From Adiantum capillus-veneris (lineage: Eukaryota > Streptophyta > Polypodiopsida > Polypodiales > Pteridaceae): a stretch of 64,000 nt of DNA. Both the position numbers and the translations under genes were made by a program. Within the stretch, counting starts at the first letter, position 1, and each line of letters starts with the position of its first letter. Location of the stretch: assembly GCA_014529385.2 (NCBI GenBank), contig CM043944.1, positions 55,289,768 through 55,353,767 of the forward strand. Reading direction: 5' to 3'. Shown in pieces: positions 10,032-22,767 of this stretch. The notes beneath the pieces were generated by a model. It had not been told where the DNA came from and ran no database searches. It was given only the letters and a program-made list of their open reading frames with translations.

Positions 10032-13000
10032 TTATCCTTGAATGCCGATTGAAGATGAGAAAAAGCTCAACTTCTCCTTGTTGACCACCTTTGTAAACAT
10101 GTCTGTAGGATTTTCACTTGTATGAACCTTTCCTAGCTTTAGCTGTCCCTCTTCCAAAAGAGTGCGTATGAAGTGATATCTCACCTCAATGTGCTTTGTC
10201 CTTGAATGAAAGGCTGAGTTCTTCTCAAGATGGATAGCGCTTTGGCTATCACTATACAAGACACAATTGTCTTGTTTGAATCCAAGCTCTTCTAAGAATC
10301 TGTGAAGCTACAGAATTTCTTTGCTTGCCTCCGTCATTGCTACATACTCTACTTCCGTGGTAGAAAGTGAAACCACTTTCTGTAGCTTTGAAGCCCAGCT
10401 TATTGCTGTGCCTCCAACCATGAACACATAGCCAGTAGTGCTCCTTCGAGTATCTTTGTCACCTGCCATATCTGCATCAGCATACCCTTCTAGAAAAATA
10501 TCAGTTCCTCCAAAATACAAAGCATTTGTTGTTGTCTCTTTTAGATACCTAAGTATCCACTTCACAGCTTGCCAATGCTCTTTACTTGGGTTGTCCATGA
10601 ACCTACTCACAACTCCCACTGCATGTGCAATGTCTGGCCTTGTCCAGACCAAAGCATACATTAGAGAACCTACCGTTGCAGCATATGGAACTTTAGACAT
10701 ATAGGCTATCTTCTCTTGTGTCTTCGGACACATATCCTTCGTTAGTTTAAAATGACCAGCCAAAGGTGTAGAAACTGGTTTTGTATTTTGCATTGTAAAC
10801 CTTTCTAGTACCTTCTTGATGTAATCTTCTTGAGATAGCTTTATTGTCTTCTTCGTCCTGTCCCTTGATATTTTCATACCAAGTATCCTCTTTGCAGCAC
10901 CTAAATCTTTCATTGAAAAAGATTTGGACAGATCCTCTTTTAGTTCTTTGATGTCCTGCATGTTAGCACTTGCAATCAACATGTCATCAACATACAACAT
11001 TAGGATGATGAATTTCCCATCTCCCAAATTCTTCGTGTAGACGCAGTGATCCGAGTTGCATCTTGTGAATCCATGATCCAACATCCATCGATCAAACTTC
11101 AAGTACCATTGTCTTGATGCTTGCTTTAAACCATACAAGCTCTTCTTTAATCTGCAAACCATTTTCTCCTTACCTTTTACTTCATACCCCTTTGGTTGAA
11201 GCATGTAGATTTCCTCCTCTAAGTCACCATGAGGGAATGCCGTATTTACATCCATTTGCTCGAGATTTAGATCACGAGTAGCCACAAGGATTAAGACAAG
11301 CCTAATTGAGTTCATTTTTACAACAGGAGAAAATATTTCATTGAAGTCAATACCTTTCTTTTGAGAAAAACCTTTTACCACAAGCCTAGACTTGTACCTT
11401 TTCTTCCCACCTTCTTCTTCCTTCAGCTTGTACACCCATTTGTTTTGAAGTGCCCGCTTACCTTTAGGCAACTCAACCAACTCCCATCTTTGGTTGCGAT
11501 GTAGTGAGTCCATCTCCACTTGCATGCTCTTCGTCCATTGTTCTTTGGATTCATGTTGCATAGCTTCTTCGTATGATTCCGGCTCTCCAGAATCTGAGAT
11601 CAAGAGATGGTTGAAGGAAGGAACAAACCTTTCTGGAGGTCTACTTGCTCTTGTAGATCTTCAGGGAATAGGTTGAGGCTCCTCATTTGGTTGACGTTGT
11701 TGCACATTGTCACCGTTTGTAGTCCTTGAGTCTTCACCGTCCTCAAGCTCCATGTACTCATCACCTGTTTCTGTTTTCTTTCCAAGTAATCTTTGTACAT
11801 ATTTTGTTGGTTAAAAATTACATCCCTACTCCTTAAGATTTTACCATCTTCAGGATTCCATAGGCGATACCCAAAGTCTCCTTCTCCATAGCCAATGAAG
11901 CAACACTTTTTGGACTTTGCATCTAGCTTTGATCTTAGGCTTCTATCTATGTGCATGAAAGCCTCACACCCAAACACTTTGAAAAATGCATAATTCACCG
12001 GTTTACTTGTCCATGCCTCTTCTGGAACTCCCCTATCCAATGCCGTTGAGGGTGACCAATTGATTAAGTACACAGACGTACTTACAGCTTCCGCCCAAAG
12101 CTCAAGCGGTAGGCCTGCATGTAGCCGCATGCTTCGTGCTCGTTCCATGATTGTCCTGTTCATCCTTTCCGAAATCCCATTTTGTTGAGGTGTCCTTGGG
12201 GTTGTCCTTTGCCTCCGAATGCCATTGCTAGCACAAAAGCTTTCAAAAGCTTGGCTGCAATATTCGCCTCCATTGTCGGATCTGAGGCATTTAACCTTGG
12301 TACCTGTTTCATTTTCCACAAAGGCTTTCCACCTTTGAAATATGGAAAATACATCGGATTTATTCTTCATGACATAAACCCATGTTTTTCTACTCGCATC
12401 GTCTATGAATGTTACATAGTACAATGAGTCACCAAGTGATGGTGTACTTGAAGACCCCAAACATCAGAATGAACCAACTCAAGTTTTTTATTTTTTCTTT
12501 CATTTCCTGATTTTTGAAATTTTACCCTCTTTTGTTTACCATAAACACAATCTTCACAGAACTCTAAGTCCACTTCTTTCAAACCTGGTAGAAGCTTCTT
12601 TGTTTGAAGGATTTGCATTCCTTTGGCACTCATATGCCCAAGTCGGTAGTGCCACACCGCACTGTCAACTTCTGTAGTTGCTGCACAAGCTGAAGGTTGC
12701 GTGCTAATAGTACACAAGTAAAGTGTACCGACTATTTCTCCCTCGGAAACCACCAAAGATCCCTTTGAGATCTTCCACCGTTTGTTTCCGAATGCAATGT
12801 TGTGACCTTCATCGTCCAATTGTCCTGTAGAGATCAAATTTTTGCGAAGAGAAGGAACATGCCTAACATCTTTAAGCTTCCATTCATTTCCGTTAGCAGT
12901 TTTGACAGAAACTGTACCTTTGCCGACAATCTCACAAGCTTCATCATCTCCCAAGTATACATACCCAAAATTACCTTTGGTGTAGTCTTGGAAATGTTTC

Positions 13001-13911
13001 TTGTGTGGTGTCGCATGGAATGAAGCCCCGGAATCTACTATCGAGGAATTAGACACATTGTCTAATGAGAGAATTAGAGCATCTTGCTCTACTTTACCTG
13101 CCACATTGGCCTCCGATGTTGGCTTGTTGTCTTGAGACTCTGTCTCCTTCTTCTTCTTGGACCAGCAATCCTTCTTGACGTGGCCCTTCTTGCCGCAGTT
13201 CCAACATTCAAGAACTGACTTTGTGCGTGACTTGCTCCGCCTTGAGCGATCACGACCCTTTTGGTTTTTGAACCTCTCCTTAGGCCTTCCTCTTGTTTCC
13301 ACTGATAGTGCATCACTTGATGATTCTCCTGTGCTTCTCCTTCGCATTTCCTCGCTTAGGAGAACACCCACAACATCATCAAACTTAAGAGTATTTGTGC
13401 CAGAGATAGAATTACTTACAGCCATCACAAGGCTGTCCCAACTATCCGGTAGAGATGATAGTATAAGGAGAACTCGCACGTCATCATCGAAATTGATTTT
13501 CACTGATCGAAGTTGACTTATGTTTGTGTTAAAGTCATTTAGGTGTTCTGCAACTGAACCATTCTCTGCCATCTTTAGATTGAACAAGCGCTTCATAAGA
13601 AATACCTTATTGGATGCTGATGGTTTCTCGTAGAAGTCGTCAAGTGACTTCATCAAGTCCTCCGTGGTCTTCATCTCCGAAACATTGAAGGCGAAGGCCA
13701 CCGTTGACGCCAAGCTTAACCGGATTGTTCCCAGTGCCTTTCGATCAAGGACAATCCATGCTTCATCTGCCATTGTTGCGGGCTTCTTCGCAAGACCGCC
13801 TAGTTGCAAATAGAGGTCCTTCTGGTAGAGATAGTCTTTAATCTGCATCTTCCAATGTTGGTAGTTTTTGCCGTTGAACTTCTCAATCTTGAGCTTCCCT
13901 TACTCCGCCAT
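10032..13911 (-). pseudogene. Inner copia gag-pol polyprotein, four main lesions
   Basis: The start codon is at 13909-13911 on the minus strand, 61 bases inside the primer binding site. Domains in order are gag, the zinc knuckle CWNCGKKGHVKKDC, protease with an intact DSGASFHATP, the pre-integrase segment with WHYRLGHMSAKG and CEDCVYGK, the integrase core (FIDDASRK, SDNGGEY), reverse transcriptase (YGLKQASRQWY, LYVDDML) and RNase H (STTEVEYVAMTEA, YSDSQSAIHL). Lesions are a stop at codon 4, a one-base loss near 12455 inside the pre-core segment, a shift in an A-run near 11785 with a TGA at 11661-11663, and a TAG at 10305-10307 where tryptophan is usual. It is a near-intact, recently inactivated polyprotein. 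Confidence 0.94.
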
Positions 13912-13970
13912 AACTCCCACTCAATTCAAGGAATCCTTTCCTTGAGATAATTTAGCTACGAGCAAACCTT

Positions 13971-13984
13971 GCTCTGATACCAGT
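13971..13984 (-). other. Primer binding site of the inner copia
   Basis: The minus strand reads ACTGGTATCAGAGC directly after the 5' LTR. This matches the 3' end of plant initiator methionine tRNA, the usual copia primer. Confidence 0.9.
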
Positions 13985-14069
13985 TGTTAGAAAATAAGAC
14001 GTAGCTAAATAGATTTTTGAGTAGATTACTTAATGGAGAGAGATAGATTTCACACACAAGAGATTATAG

Positions 14070-14146
<77 letters not shown>

Positions 14147-14780
14147 CACGATATACGTGGTTCACCCAATGTGGGCTACGTCCACGGGAAAGCAGCCACT
14201 CAATGGCTTTAGCACTTCAAAAGAAGAAGTGGTTTACAAAGGGATTAAACCCTTAATAGAGCTCCCGCCTTGCTTTACTCTCACCACCTCACACTCACCT
14301 TGTTGCATCAACTTCACACTATGAAATGTGTGTAGAAATGGCCTCCTTTTATAGGCCAAAAGGGCTGCCCTCTCTAATGAGAGACAGCCATGTGTAGCCG
14401 CCCTTGTGCGAATAAGTCCAAATCGGACCCTCCAATCCGCCCATGTGTGGCCGCCCTTGAGAAGACAAGTCCGCTTTTGAATTTGGCCACCGGCCACCGG
14501 CCATTGACTTCCGACCACCGGCCACCGGCCAACCGACCGGTTGTTTTCCGACCACTTTCCGGCCTCCGTCCGGCCATAATATTCCGGCGAAAAAAAAAGT
14601 CTTGGGGGCCTCCGCCCCCGAGGCCTCTAAAGTTGCCCCTGATTCTTGTCCGTGAAAATTTTGGTTTCCGGTGAGTGATTTTCCTTCACGCACGATGGCT
14701 TCTCCTCATAATAGGGGCCTTACAAATGTGCGCTTTTACCATAGAAAATTACAAGGGTAAATCAGGCTCCATACTTAACA
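13985..14780 (-). repeat. 5' LTR of the inner copia
   Basis: This matches 9163-9971 throughout. It differs by a longer (GA)n tract (about 14074-14142), the loss of one CCATCGGCCATTGACTA minisatellite unit, and single-base changes. It is followed by the AGATG duplication at 14781-14785. Confidence 0.94.
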
Positions 14781-14785
14781 AGATG

Positions 14786-17602
14786 CGTTCTCTTGAACAA
14801 ACCCTTCAGGTTGCTGCATGTAAACATCCTCATCTAGATCCCCATGAAGAAATGTTGTCTTCACATCCATTTGGACAAGTTTGGTGTCCTCAATCTCTAC
14901 AAGACCAAGTACGGTGCTAAGCATTGTCATCTTGACCACAGGTGAGAAGATTTCATCAAAATTGACTCTCTTTTGCTGTTTGAACCCTTTGGCTCAAGTC
15001 TAGCCTTGTACTTTGGATTTGCATCACCTTATGTAAACTTCTTCTTGTAAACCCATTTGCAAGGTAAATCTTTCACATCATTTGGTAGTTCTACCAAGTC
15101 CCAAGTGTCATTAGCCAGAATTGAGTTATACTCAGATTCCGTAGCCTGCTCCCACTTTACCACATCATCCGTCATCATGGATTCTTGGTAGCAGCTTGGC
15201 GCACCATAATCGGTCAACATGATGTTATCAAGAGCTGGCTCAAAATGCGAATGTGGACGAGAGACTCTAGTAGACGGTCTCACTCCTTGACCATTGCTAT
15301 CCGCTCCCTCTCGAGCTTTGCTAATGGAAGGTACATCACTAGACTGCTGAGTTGATTTCACTATCTTTGAGGCAACATTCTCAAAAGTGACTCTCTGAAC
15401 CTTTATTTCCTTGATAGGTTGTTTATGCATCTTCGACTCATTGAAGATCACTTCTGAACTACAGATGAATTGACAAGATTTTGGGTGCCAGAGATGATAC
15501 CCCATCTCTCCATCTACACCATATCCAAAGAAAATATATTTGTGTGACTTTGGCTCTAACTTCTGTCGAAGTAGTTTACGCATGTGAGCATAAGCTTCAC
15601 AACCAAAAACACGTAGATGGTCATAGTGGGATTTACGTTTAGATCATAACTCTTATGGAATATCATAAATCATTGGTGTACTAGGCAAAAAATTTATGAT
15701 GTGCACTGCTGTCAGGACGACTTTTGTCCAAAAGCCTTGTGTGAGATTTTCCATTGAAAGCATGGTTGTGACTCTTCCTGAATCGTATGATTCATGCGCT
15801 CAACAACTCTATTCTGAGCTGATGTGTATGGTGTAGTAAACTACCTTTTAATCCCCCTTTTAGCACATAAATTGTCAAACTCCTTGGAGACATACTCTCC
15901 ACCGTTGTCAGTCCACAACCTCTTGAGTTTCTTGCCAGATTGATTCTTAAATGTGCCAAGAATTTTTGAAACATGATCCTTATGTTTCAAAGGATATACC
16001 CACACCTTTCGAGTAGAGTCATCTATGGATGCCATAAAATAACTGGCCCCCCTTAGAGATTTGGTTGACATAGGACCACAAACATCACTATGTACTAAAT
16101 CTAGAGGTTCAACTTGCTTTTGACCCAATGGTAAGTGTACGGACCTAGTCTGTTTGCCATAGATACAGTGTTCACAAATAGGAAAGTCAATGTAAGACAA
16201 GACATGTAAGTAGCCAAAACGAGTCAGAGTTCTCATTCCTTTTTGGCTAATATGACCTAGCCGGCATTGCCACAACTGAGTAGATGGCAACACGGCTATA
16301 GATATGTAATCATGACCAACATCTGACACATGCATGAAATACAAGGTACCATGCTTCTGACCTCTGAGTAAAACAATATTACCTTTGCATACTATCCACG
16401 AACAATTGCCAATTGTGGTGTTGTAGCCCAAATCATCAAGCTGACCAAAAGAAAACAAACTCTTAGTCAACTAAGGAACATGTTTCATATTACATAAAAT
16501 AAAGTGCATGCCATTCCTTAGATGCAATTTGACGTTTTTGACACCCTCAATGTCTACTTCATAAGCATCACCAAGTCTCACTTTTCCACAAGAGTGAGAA
16601 TAAGTAGAGAAACACTCTCTATGTGGTGTCACATAGAAACTTGCACGAGAATCTACTATCCAATTCTATGCATACTACACATCTTCTGTAACAAGAGCCT
16701 CCACAGGTAGATCTGCTACGAAGAGTCTCTACAATAGGAGCATTTGAAGACTCTAGCACATTGATCTCCTCTAACTTTGCTTTGTCCTTGTTTGAATCAT
16801 CAGACTTAGAAGTGTCACCAGATTGTTTATCCTTCTTGCTTTGCTGTCATTTCGTGCAATCCTTGTTCACATGCCCTTTTTTATGGCAGTGATAGCACTT
16901 GACATTATGCATAGAACCCTGAGACTTACTATGTGAGCCCCCACGTTCTTTGATTTTGGCAGGACTTTGAGTGCAACCCCTCTTTCTATCACTAGCAACA
17001 TACGCATCACCGTCCTTCTTGCCTTTGAGAGATTTCCTGCAAATCCCCTCGGTAAACAAACTCCCAAGGAAGTCATTGTGCACAAGACCAGTGCCAGGTG
17101 TTAAGTTGCTCATCGCAGTACAGAACACATCCCAAGACGAGGGTAAACTGCATATCAAGAAGATACATTTGATTTCCTCATTAAAGACCAAACCCTTAGT
17201 GGTCAACTGAGTGAAAATGATATTGAACTCATTAATGTGAGTAGAAATAGTGTCCTCTTCCTTCATACGAAGATCAAACAAATTCTTCATCAAGAAAACC
17301 TTATTAGTGGTACTTTTCTTCTCATAACTCAAACACAATTTATCCCATACATCTCTAGGAGCCCTTTCTCCAACTATAGTAAAGTACATGGATTTGGACA
17401 TATGCAAACGGAGGGTAGATTTGGCCTTAGCATCAAGTCTCTCCCACTCAACATCTGTATACTCACCCTCTGGCTGCTCCATGATAGGATCTAGCTAGAC
17501 CTTTTGTATGAGGACAAGTTGAATCTTCTCTTTTCGAATAGAAAAATTTGTCCCATCAAATTTCTAGATATTGTAAATATGCTTTTTACCGCTAGATGAC
17601 AT
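14786..17602 (-). pseudogene. Outer copia gag, protease, integrase and start of reverse transcriptase
   Basis: The gag start is at 17600-17602 on the minus strand. Two TAG stops follow within about 40 codons, then gag continues (about 17480-16847) to the zinc knuckle CYHCHKKGHVNKDC. The protease active site reads VDSRASF near 16650, with the usual glycine of DSG replaced by arginine. The pre-integrase segment (LWQCRLGHISQKG, CEHCIYGK) and integrase core (SIDDSTRKVWVYP, TDNGGEY) span 16470-15841. After a broken stretch, the frame 15583-15029 covers the integrase tail and the first reverse transcriptase block (NDTWDLVELP). The final part (MQQPEGFVQENA) ends at the nested element. Confidence 0.92.
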
Positions 17603-18718
17603 GGCTGCAAGCGAAAGATAATATGGTGATAAACAATGGTAATTTTGGGAAAAATTCGACAGAGTTTCCCCATAAAAACTGACAGAATCTCAATCCAAAA
17701 TTGTCACAAGAGATCAATAATGCATCAAAAGTAATGCTCTCAAAGCATAAGACAGGCGCATCAATCACTAACTGTGCATAAAAAGGCAAAAGTTGACCCA
17801 AGCCTGCCAACATGGCGTCAAATGCATGTAGCCCTCTCTATACATGTCCTATAGAGAGGCCACCAAAAAGGGGTACCCCTACAACTTGTATCACCGAAAG
17901 GATCTCAACATTCAAGAATCCCCCATCTCAAGAAAACCTCTTGCTATTGACCCTCACAAAAGGTTATGTAGTTAAACAACCAGCCCAATCTTAAAAAAGG
18001 CCTACGAACCGAGTCTCAAAAACGGTCAAGACTGCCAGAAACAAGACAAATTGGCTCCACAAAAGGTACATATGGCAGTTTCCACAACTTAACATACATC
18101 AACTGTCAACAATATTGCAAGGTGCAGTTTACGCGCTCAAATAGGCTCCAAACAAAATGTGCAAGCAGTAAACAAATCCCTGCGAGGAGTAAAACCACTC
18201 TCAAAAGAGCTCAAGCACTAACAAAAGTGCCAAAACAATGCATATGCGCATCAAGTACTCCCAGTGAAATCTGTTCTGATGCAAAACATTGCAACCTGCA
18301 AGAAACCTGGATGTCCTGTATGTATGCAAGAACCTGTGAGGAAATAGATGCTTGAAAAACCCAAGACAATGTCGATGCCAAAAAGTGCTCCTAATCAGCC
18401 CATAAACACCATCTCAATAGCACATAATAGCCATAAAATGGCTATATACAATCCCAAAATAGTCTCTAAACAACCTGCACATGTGTCCTGTACCTGTACC
18501 TATACTTGTAGCAAAAATGTAGTTGAAAATTACAACTCCTGAAGCATAGCTCGGATGAATATTTCGACTGCACGAACAACTTCTAAAGGGGGGTAAAACG
18601 TCAGGACACCTACTGGAAAAGCTCTTGGAACGTTGAATTTGTTGATGCCAAAATCGAAAACCTGTTTTCACTTTTGAAAATGCGCATGTGCATGGACGCA
18701 AAATGACAAGCACAAACC
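17603..18718 (-). other. Untranslated leader of the outer copia
   Basis: About 1.1 kb lies between the primer binding site and the gag start on the minus strand. It has no sustained reading frame on either strand. This leader is long for a copia, where 50-300 bp is usual. Confidence 0.65.
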
Positions 18719-18734
18719 TTGCTCTGATACCTGT
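18719..18734 (-). other. Primer binding site of the outer copia
   Basis: The minus strand reads ACAGGTATCAGAGCAA just after the 5' LTR, matching the initiator methionine tRNA end except at the first base of the usual TGGTATC. Confidence 0.82.
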
Positions 18735-18935
18735 TGAAGGTGCCACGAAATCGCATGCAAGTGCAAGTGCAAGAGCTGAGAGAGAAAGACCTACTCTTGG
18801 GTGGAGTGCACAACAATGTTATCTTGTTGCAGCTCCTTATTCTCTTTGTATTAAAGAATAAGTGTAGATGTGGTTAAGTTAGTAGATGGGTTAGTAGTAA
18901 GTGGGATGTCTGGACAACTGGCCTGAATCCTAATA
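18735..18935 (-). repeat. 5' LTR of the outer copia
   Basis: It matches 7756-7958 and is followed by the GAAAT duplication at 18936-18940. The terminal CAACA of the other copy is CTAATA-like here, so the outer end has mutated. Confidence 0.88.
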
Positions 18936-19062
18936 GAAATAGTTAGCTACCATGCAAAAAAAAGATATAAAAGCAGAAACAGGTAGCTACCATGCATAAG
19001 ATAGATAGCTACCATGCAAAAAATAGGTAGCTACCATTCATAAACAAGTAGCTACCATGGAG
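18936..19062. repeat. Right part of the GGTAGCTACC minisatellite
   Basis: Units of roughly 21-42 bp each contain GTAGCTACCATG and an A-rich tail. The full palindrome GGTAGCTACC occurs at 18982-18991 and 19026-19035, with close variants near 18943, 19005 and 19048. It continues the array at 7710-7755 once the outer copia is removed. Confidence 0.8.
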
Positions 19063-20676
19063 CTTCACCGAGAGGCTCTGGCTGCACATGTTTCCCAAGA
19101 GAAGACTTTGGTTGATGCACTTCATCAGTCCGAAGGCTTTAGCTACACATCCTAGCCAAGAGGGGAATCTCTATGATTGTCTCTGACATAGATGTAGTCT
19201 AAAGGGATCTTTGGTGCACATATGTGGATGCCCCGTCAGTAGTAACATTGTCTTCATTATCATACATGCTACCACTCTTCATGTCAAAATCCTTTCTTTT
19301 TAAGTTATCTTGTGTGGCTGGAGCATGGATATCCTCTATCAAGCCCAATCCCATGTCAGTACTTCTACTTGGGGCATTAACCATATCCACCTGTTGTAGC
19401 CCAAGGGTTTGAGTTCCACTAAAAAAACAGAACGCAAGTAAGAGTCATAAAGTACCAATATTTTCTTTTTTATAGAAAATATCTCAGCTCAATGGATAAG
19501 GCATCAAAAGACACATGCACCGCATCAACAAGCACACATGCTTAGACACTTTGACAATGAAAGAGGAACTCCAGGTTGATCTATATAATCTATTGTTACA
19601 TTACAAAAGGATTGTGCTACAAAAAAGGATAGTGGACTGGTACAAAAAAGATTGTGGTAGCACCAAAAAGGCTCATATAAGACTTGGCTATAAAACATTA
19701 CTCATGGACACTTGGTAGACTCTAAGCCAGGCATCTTTTTTCCCGTGTGTTTGCAACACCTTTTTTGAAGTGTGTCGCGCTTACTGCACTGGTGTCCCCA
19801 GCCACAACCAGAGAATCCTTCTCTGTAGCACTCTTTGACCCTTTGGCTACATACAACCTTTCATTCTAGTCTCCCCTTGCTCCCCCTATAGGCGCAGTAA
19901 CCAATTAAAAAAAAAGTCAATCCATATAGATGCAAATATCTCAAAGACTACCCAGTTATACATGAAGTCACTTTTTGTTTTTTTCATTTCTTGCCACTGC
20001 AAAAGCCTATGCAATATTAGGTATTTTTGAGGGATATTTCTCTTGGTTCATCGGTATGGATGTCAAGGGTTTGCTAGGATAGTTTCTCTTGAAGAGCTCC
20101 TCTTCTTTCCTCACAAGTGGCAATTCCGCAGATATTTCATGCACAATGGGGTACATCTATTTCTAAAGCATCCCAAAAATAAATTTTAGGTGCACCATAA
20201 AAAAGAATGATGAGTAAACTTTGTACTAAACAAGTGCTTCAAGCAAACTAGTGAACTTTTGTTACCTTCTAGATTGCAATGTCTCTCTTCATTATTAAAG
20301 AGAACATTGGTTGTAGCCCCCACTTCGACCTCTTTGGAGATCACTTCTATGTTTAGATCACCCGTTTTAGCATTTGATCTATAGATAGGAAGCTTAGGTA
20401 TTGACACAAGCATACAAACATTGTATGAATGTCCCCGAAGAGGGGGTTTACCAAAACTGTCATTTAATTTGGTTGAAAAGACCGGCACCCGACTTTTTTT
20501 CTTGGAGGTAGACTCTGCACAAGCATTAGGCACTTTAGGTTATGACAAGATTACCATCAATGAATATAATGGTATGTACTTAACGATTATGTCCCACAAT
20601 GCTAGATACCATTGAATGAAAAGAGGTAGCTATCCCCAGACTTGTAGCTACCACAATACTCACTGGGTGACATCAC
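19063..20676. other. Mostly non-coding; weak minus-strand coding remnants
   Basis: Two minus-strand frames stand out slightly by length: 20186-20533 (115 codons) and 19199-19390 (63 codons). Neither has a motif I recognise, and no start context, intron pattern or partner supports them. They could be remnants of an older gene or element on the minus strand, like the fragments at 27220-28310, or chance. Isolated GTAGCTACC units recur near 20624 and 20645. Confidence 0.35.
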
Positions 20677-21004
20677 TGTAAGTTGTGAGCTTTGTCCTAG
20701 TCTCCTAGAAAACGAGTTAAGGAGAGAAGAGTGGATTTATCCCACATGTAATGGTGCAAGGCTATAGAGCTAATTAAATCTCATTTTATGAATGAATAAA
20801 CACAAGTCAAATTTGCATTACGTCTCCCTTGTTTATGGTGAGCTTGTAATGGCCTAAAAAATACTGAAGATCAAGTTCATGAGTCCACATTATTTGATCT
20901 TGGAACTTAGTTTTCTTGAGTGATAATCTAGCGAGCACACACTCACTTGTGTGCACAATATTTATCTTTCATCCACCCTAGCTAGCACGATCTCATTCCC
21001 ATCA
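20677..21004 (+). repeat. 5' LTR of the family W element
   Basis: It begins TGTAAGTTGTGAGCTTTGTCC and ends CATTCCCATCA, immediately before the primer binding site. It has the same length as the 3' LTR. Confidence 0.9.
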
Positions 21005-22767
21005 AGTGGTATCAGAGTACAAGTATGCTAGCTACATTTGCTATTATGCATTTGCGTGTTTGTAAAACTAACATTCCTGGATCATCCTTAGCTAGATCCA
21101 TTAGATTTGATCTTCCATTTTATATTGCATGCCTAATTAGTATTCCATTGGCTAGCATGAGCATGCTCTTGATTTAAAAGCTATTGGACCACTACTCAAT
21201 GGCTAATTGGAAGCTTAATTAGAGTCAAAGTTCATTAATATTTCATTAGAAACTTGCATTTTGCATTCAATAGATGCTCCTTATTTTAGCAAAATTGGCA
21301 TTTGCAATTGGTGTGGGTGCTTAGCCTATCTTGAAAGCTTTCAATCAAGCCCATTCACACGAACTTTGGGCTAGTCTTCGTTGATTAACACTTTGATCAA
21401 ACCTCAAGCTTTCCAATCTCCATTCTCTATTTTTCGTGCACTTTTGAAGCTCAAACAATTGTTTGTGTGTGCGCCTAAAAGGCATTTAACGCCCATCAAG
21501 TTTTTGTAGAAAAATGCCCCAACTAGCTCCAAGGCTAGTCCTATTTTGGGCCTATTTTGGTGGGAGCCCAGTAAGCTGTTAAAGCCTTAGAGGGTGCTCA
21601 CACACATTGAGTCGCCTGGCGAACTCCAAATGAAGTGCTGAAGCACATTGCATTTTTTTTTTTTTGGGTCTGTGGACCGTGGCCGACCCTCCTTTGAGAA
21701 GCGTAGTCCGATGGCATTTCCATCGCCTTATCACCCAGCAACCGTTCGCGATCGCCCACCTTCTTACTGGCAGATCTCACCTAGCTGTAAGCCCATCTTC
21801 ACTCTCACTTTGGGTCCGTCCCATAGAGACCCGCATTCCCGCTGCCTTTCCACCTTCAAATGCACCTTGGCCCTGCAAAGGTCCTTTCCCATGGCCTGAC
21901 GTAAACTCGCCAACTTGGAGCTCTTTCTCACAGGAGCCCTACTGCCCACAAGCTTAAGACCAAGGCTATATATAAAGGGTAGTTCCCACTAACAGAGAAG
22001 AAACTTGGCTAAGAGTTTAAGAAAATCCTCAAAAGCTTTCACTTTGAACATTCAAAGGGAGTTCAAAGCCCCAAGTGGAAAGCATCGAGATAAAGCAAAG
22101 AAGGCTTATCAAATGCAGAGCGAGAGCATTCAAAGGAAGTCCAAAGCAAGCCTTTTGAATTCTCTTACTCCGTCTTTGTGAAGAGGATCTTCACTCCAAG
22201 TGAAGAGGAGCTTAAGAAAAAGGATCTCTCTCTCTCTCTCTAAAATTTTGCAACCAAGCACAACTTTTGCAATGTAGTCTTTTATATCTATCGTCAAGGA
22301 TATGAGCATGTGCTCATGTACAGAGTTCCAGACACTAGCCTTGGAGAGTCTCCAAGTGCAAATACTACTCCAAGGCACCATGGAGAAGAATTCACTTCAA
22401 GGGGAGGGAAAAATCGGCAACACCATCATTAGCATCCGCATTAGCAATTATTTTACATCGGTATTCTTGCATTGCATTTGTTTTTCAATAAAGCCTTATT
22501 GCACAACAAAAGTGGGAAAGAAACACTTATTCAAGGAGAGGATAAGAAGACAAAAACCATGAAGCATTGAAAGACAAAGCATTGAAGAAGACGAAGATGC
22601 TCTTGGATTAGAGCGAAGCAGACATTTTTCAAAATATTTCTCTTGGGTTGGGGATGTATGTTGTTCGTGGTCTTGGATTGAAGATGTTCTTTTGGCTCGT
22701 GGATTGGAGTGTACTAGACATGTCAGTTTCTTTAGCTTCTTCCTAGTCCAAACCTCAAGGGGAGGAT

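Larger units (their letters stand above)
9163..14780 (-). mobile_element. Inner Ty1/copia retrotransposon, structurally complete
   Basis: This 5.6-kb element has two LTRs of about 800 bp (9163-9971 and 13985-14780), a primer binding site, a polypurine tract and a full set of copia domains. The 5-bp duplication AGATG (9158-9162 and 14781-14785) is perfect. The two LTRs look almost identical by eye apart from the length of the (GA)n tract, one small deletion and scattered single changes, so the insertion is recent compared with most elements here. Its coding region has a few lesions, listed under the gag-pol entry, so this copy is not autonomous. Confidence 0.95.
7756..18935 (-). mobile_element. 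Outer Ty1/copia retrotransposon, interrupted by a second copia
   Basis: This is a nearly complete copia on the minus strand. It has a 3' LTR at 7756-7958, a 5' LTR at 18735-18935, a polypurine tract, a primer binding site matching initiator methionine tRNA, and gag-pol fragments in the order gag, protease, integrase, reverse transcriptase, RNase H. The identical 5-mer GAAAT flanks both ends (7751-7755 and 18936-18940), which is the target duplication. The host sequence on both sides is the same GGTAGCTACC array. Removing the nested element 9163-14780 and one AGATG copy restores a continuous reverse transcriptase frame across the join, confirming the nesting. Confidence 0.93.

Noticed and set aside
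12412-12460. Overlap of two frames as a programmed frameshift between protease and integrase
   Set aside because: The shift lies inside a conserved segment just before the integrase core and is explained by one missing base; copia elements normally use one frame there.
7710-19062. CRISPR-like array of spaced GGTAGCTACC repeats
   Set aside because: The repeats are too short, spacers are A-rich and similar, and the context is a plant nuclear genome; it is a minisatellite.
21598-21957. Open frames inside the family W element as a possible captured gene
   Set aside because: The frames on both strands are short, with no recognisable motif or intron signals; the GC-rich patch alone is not enough.
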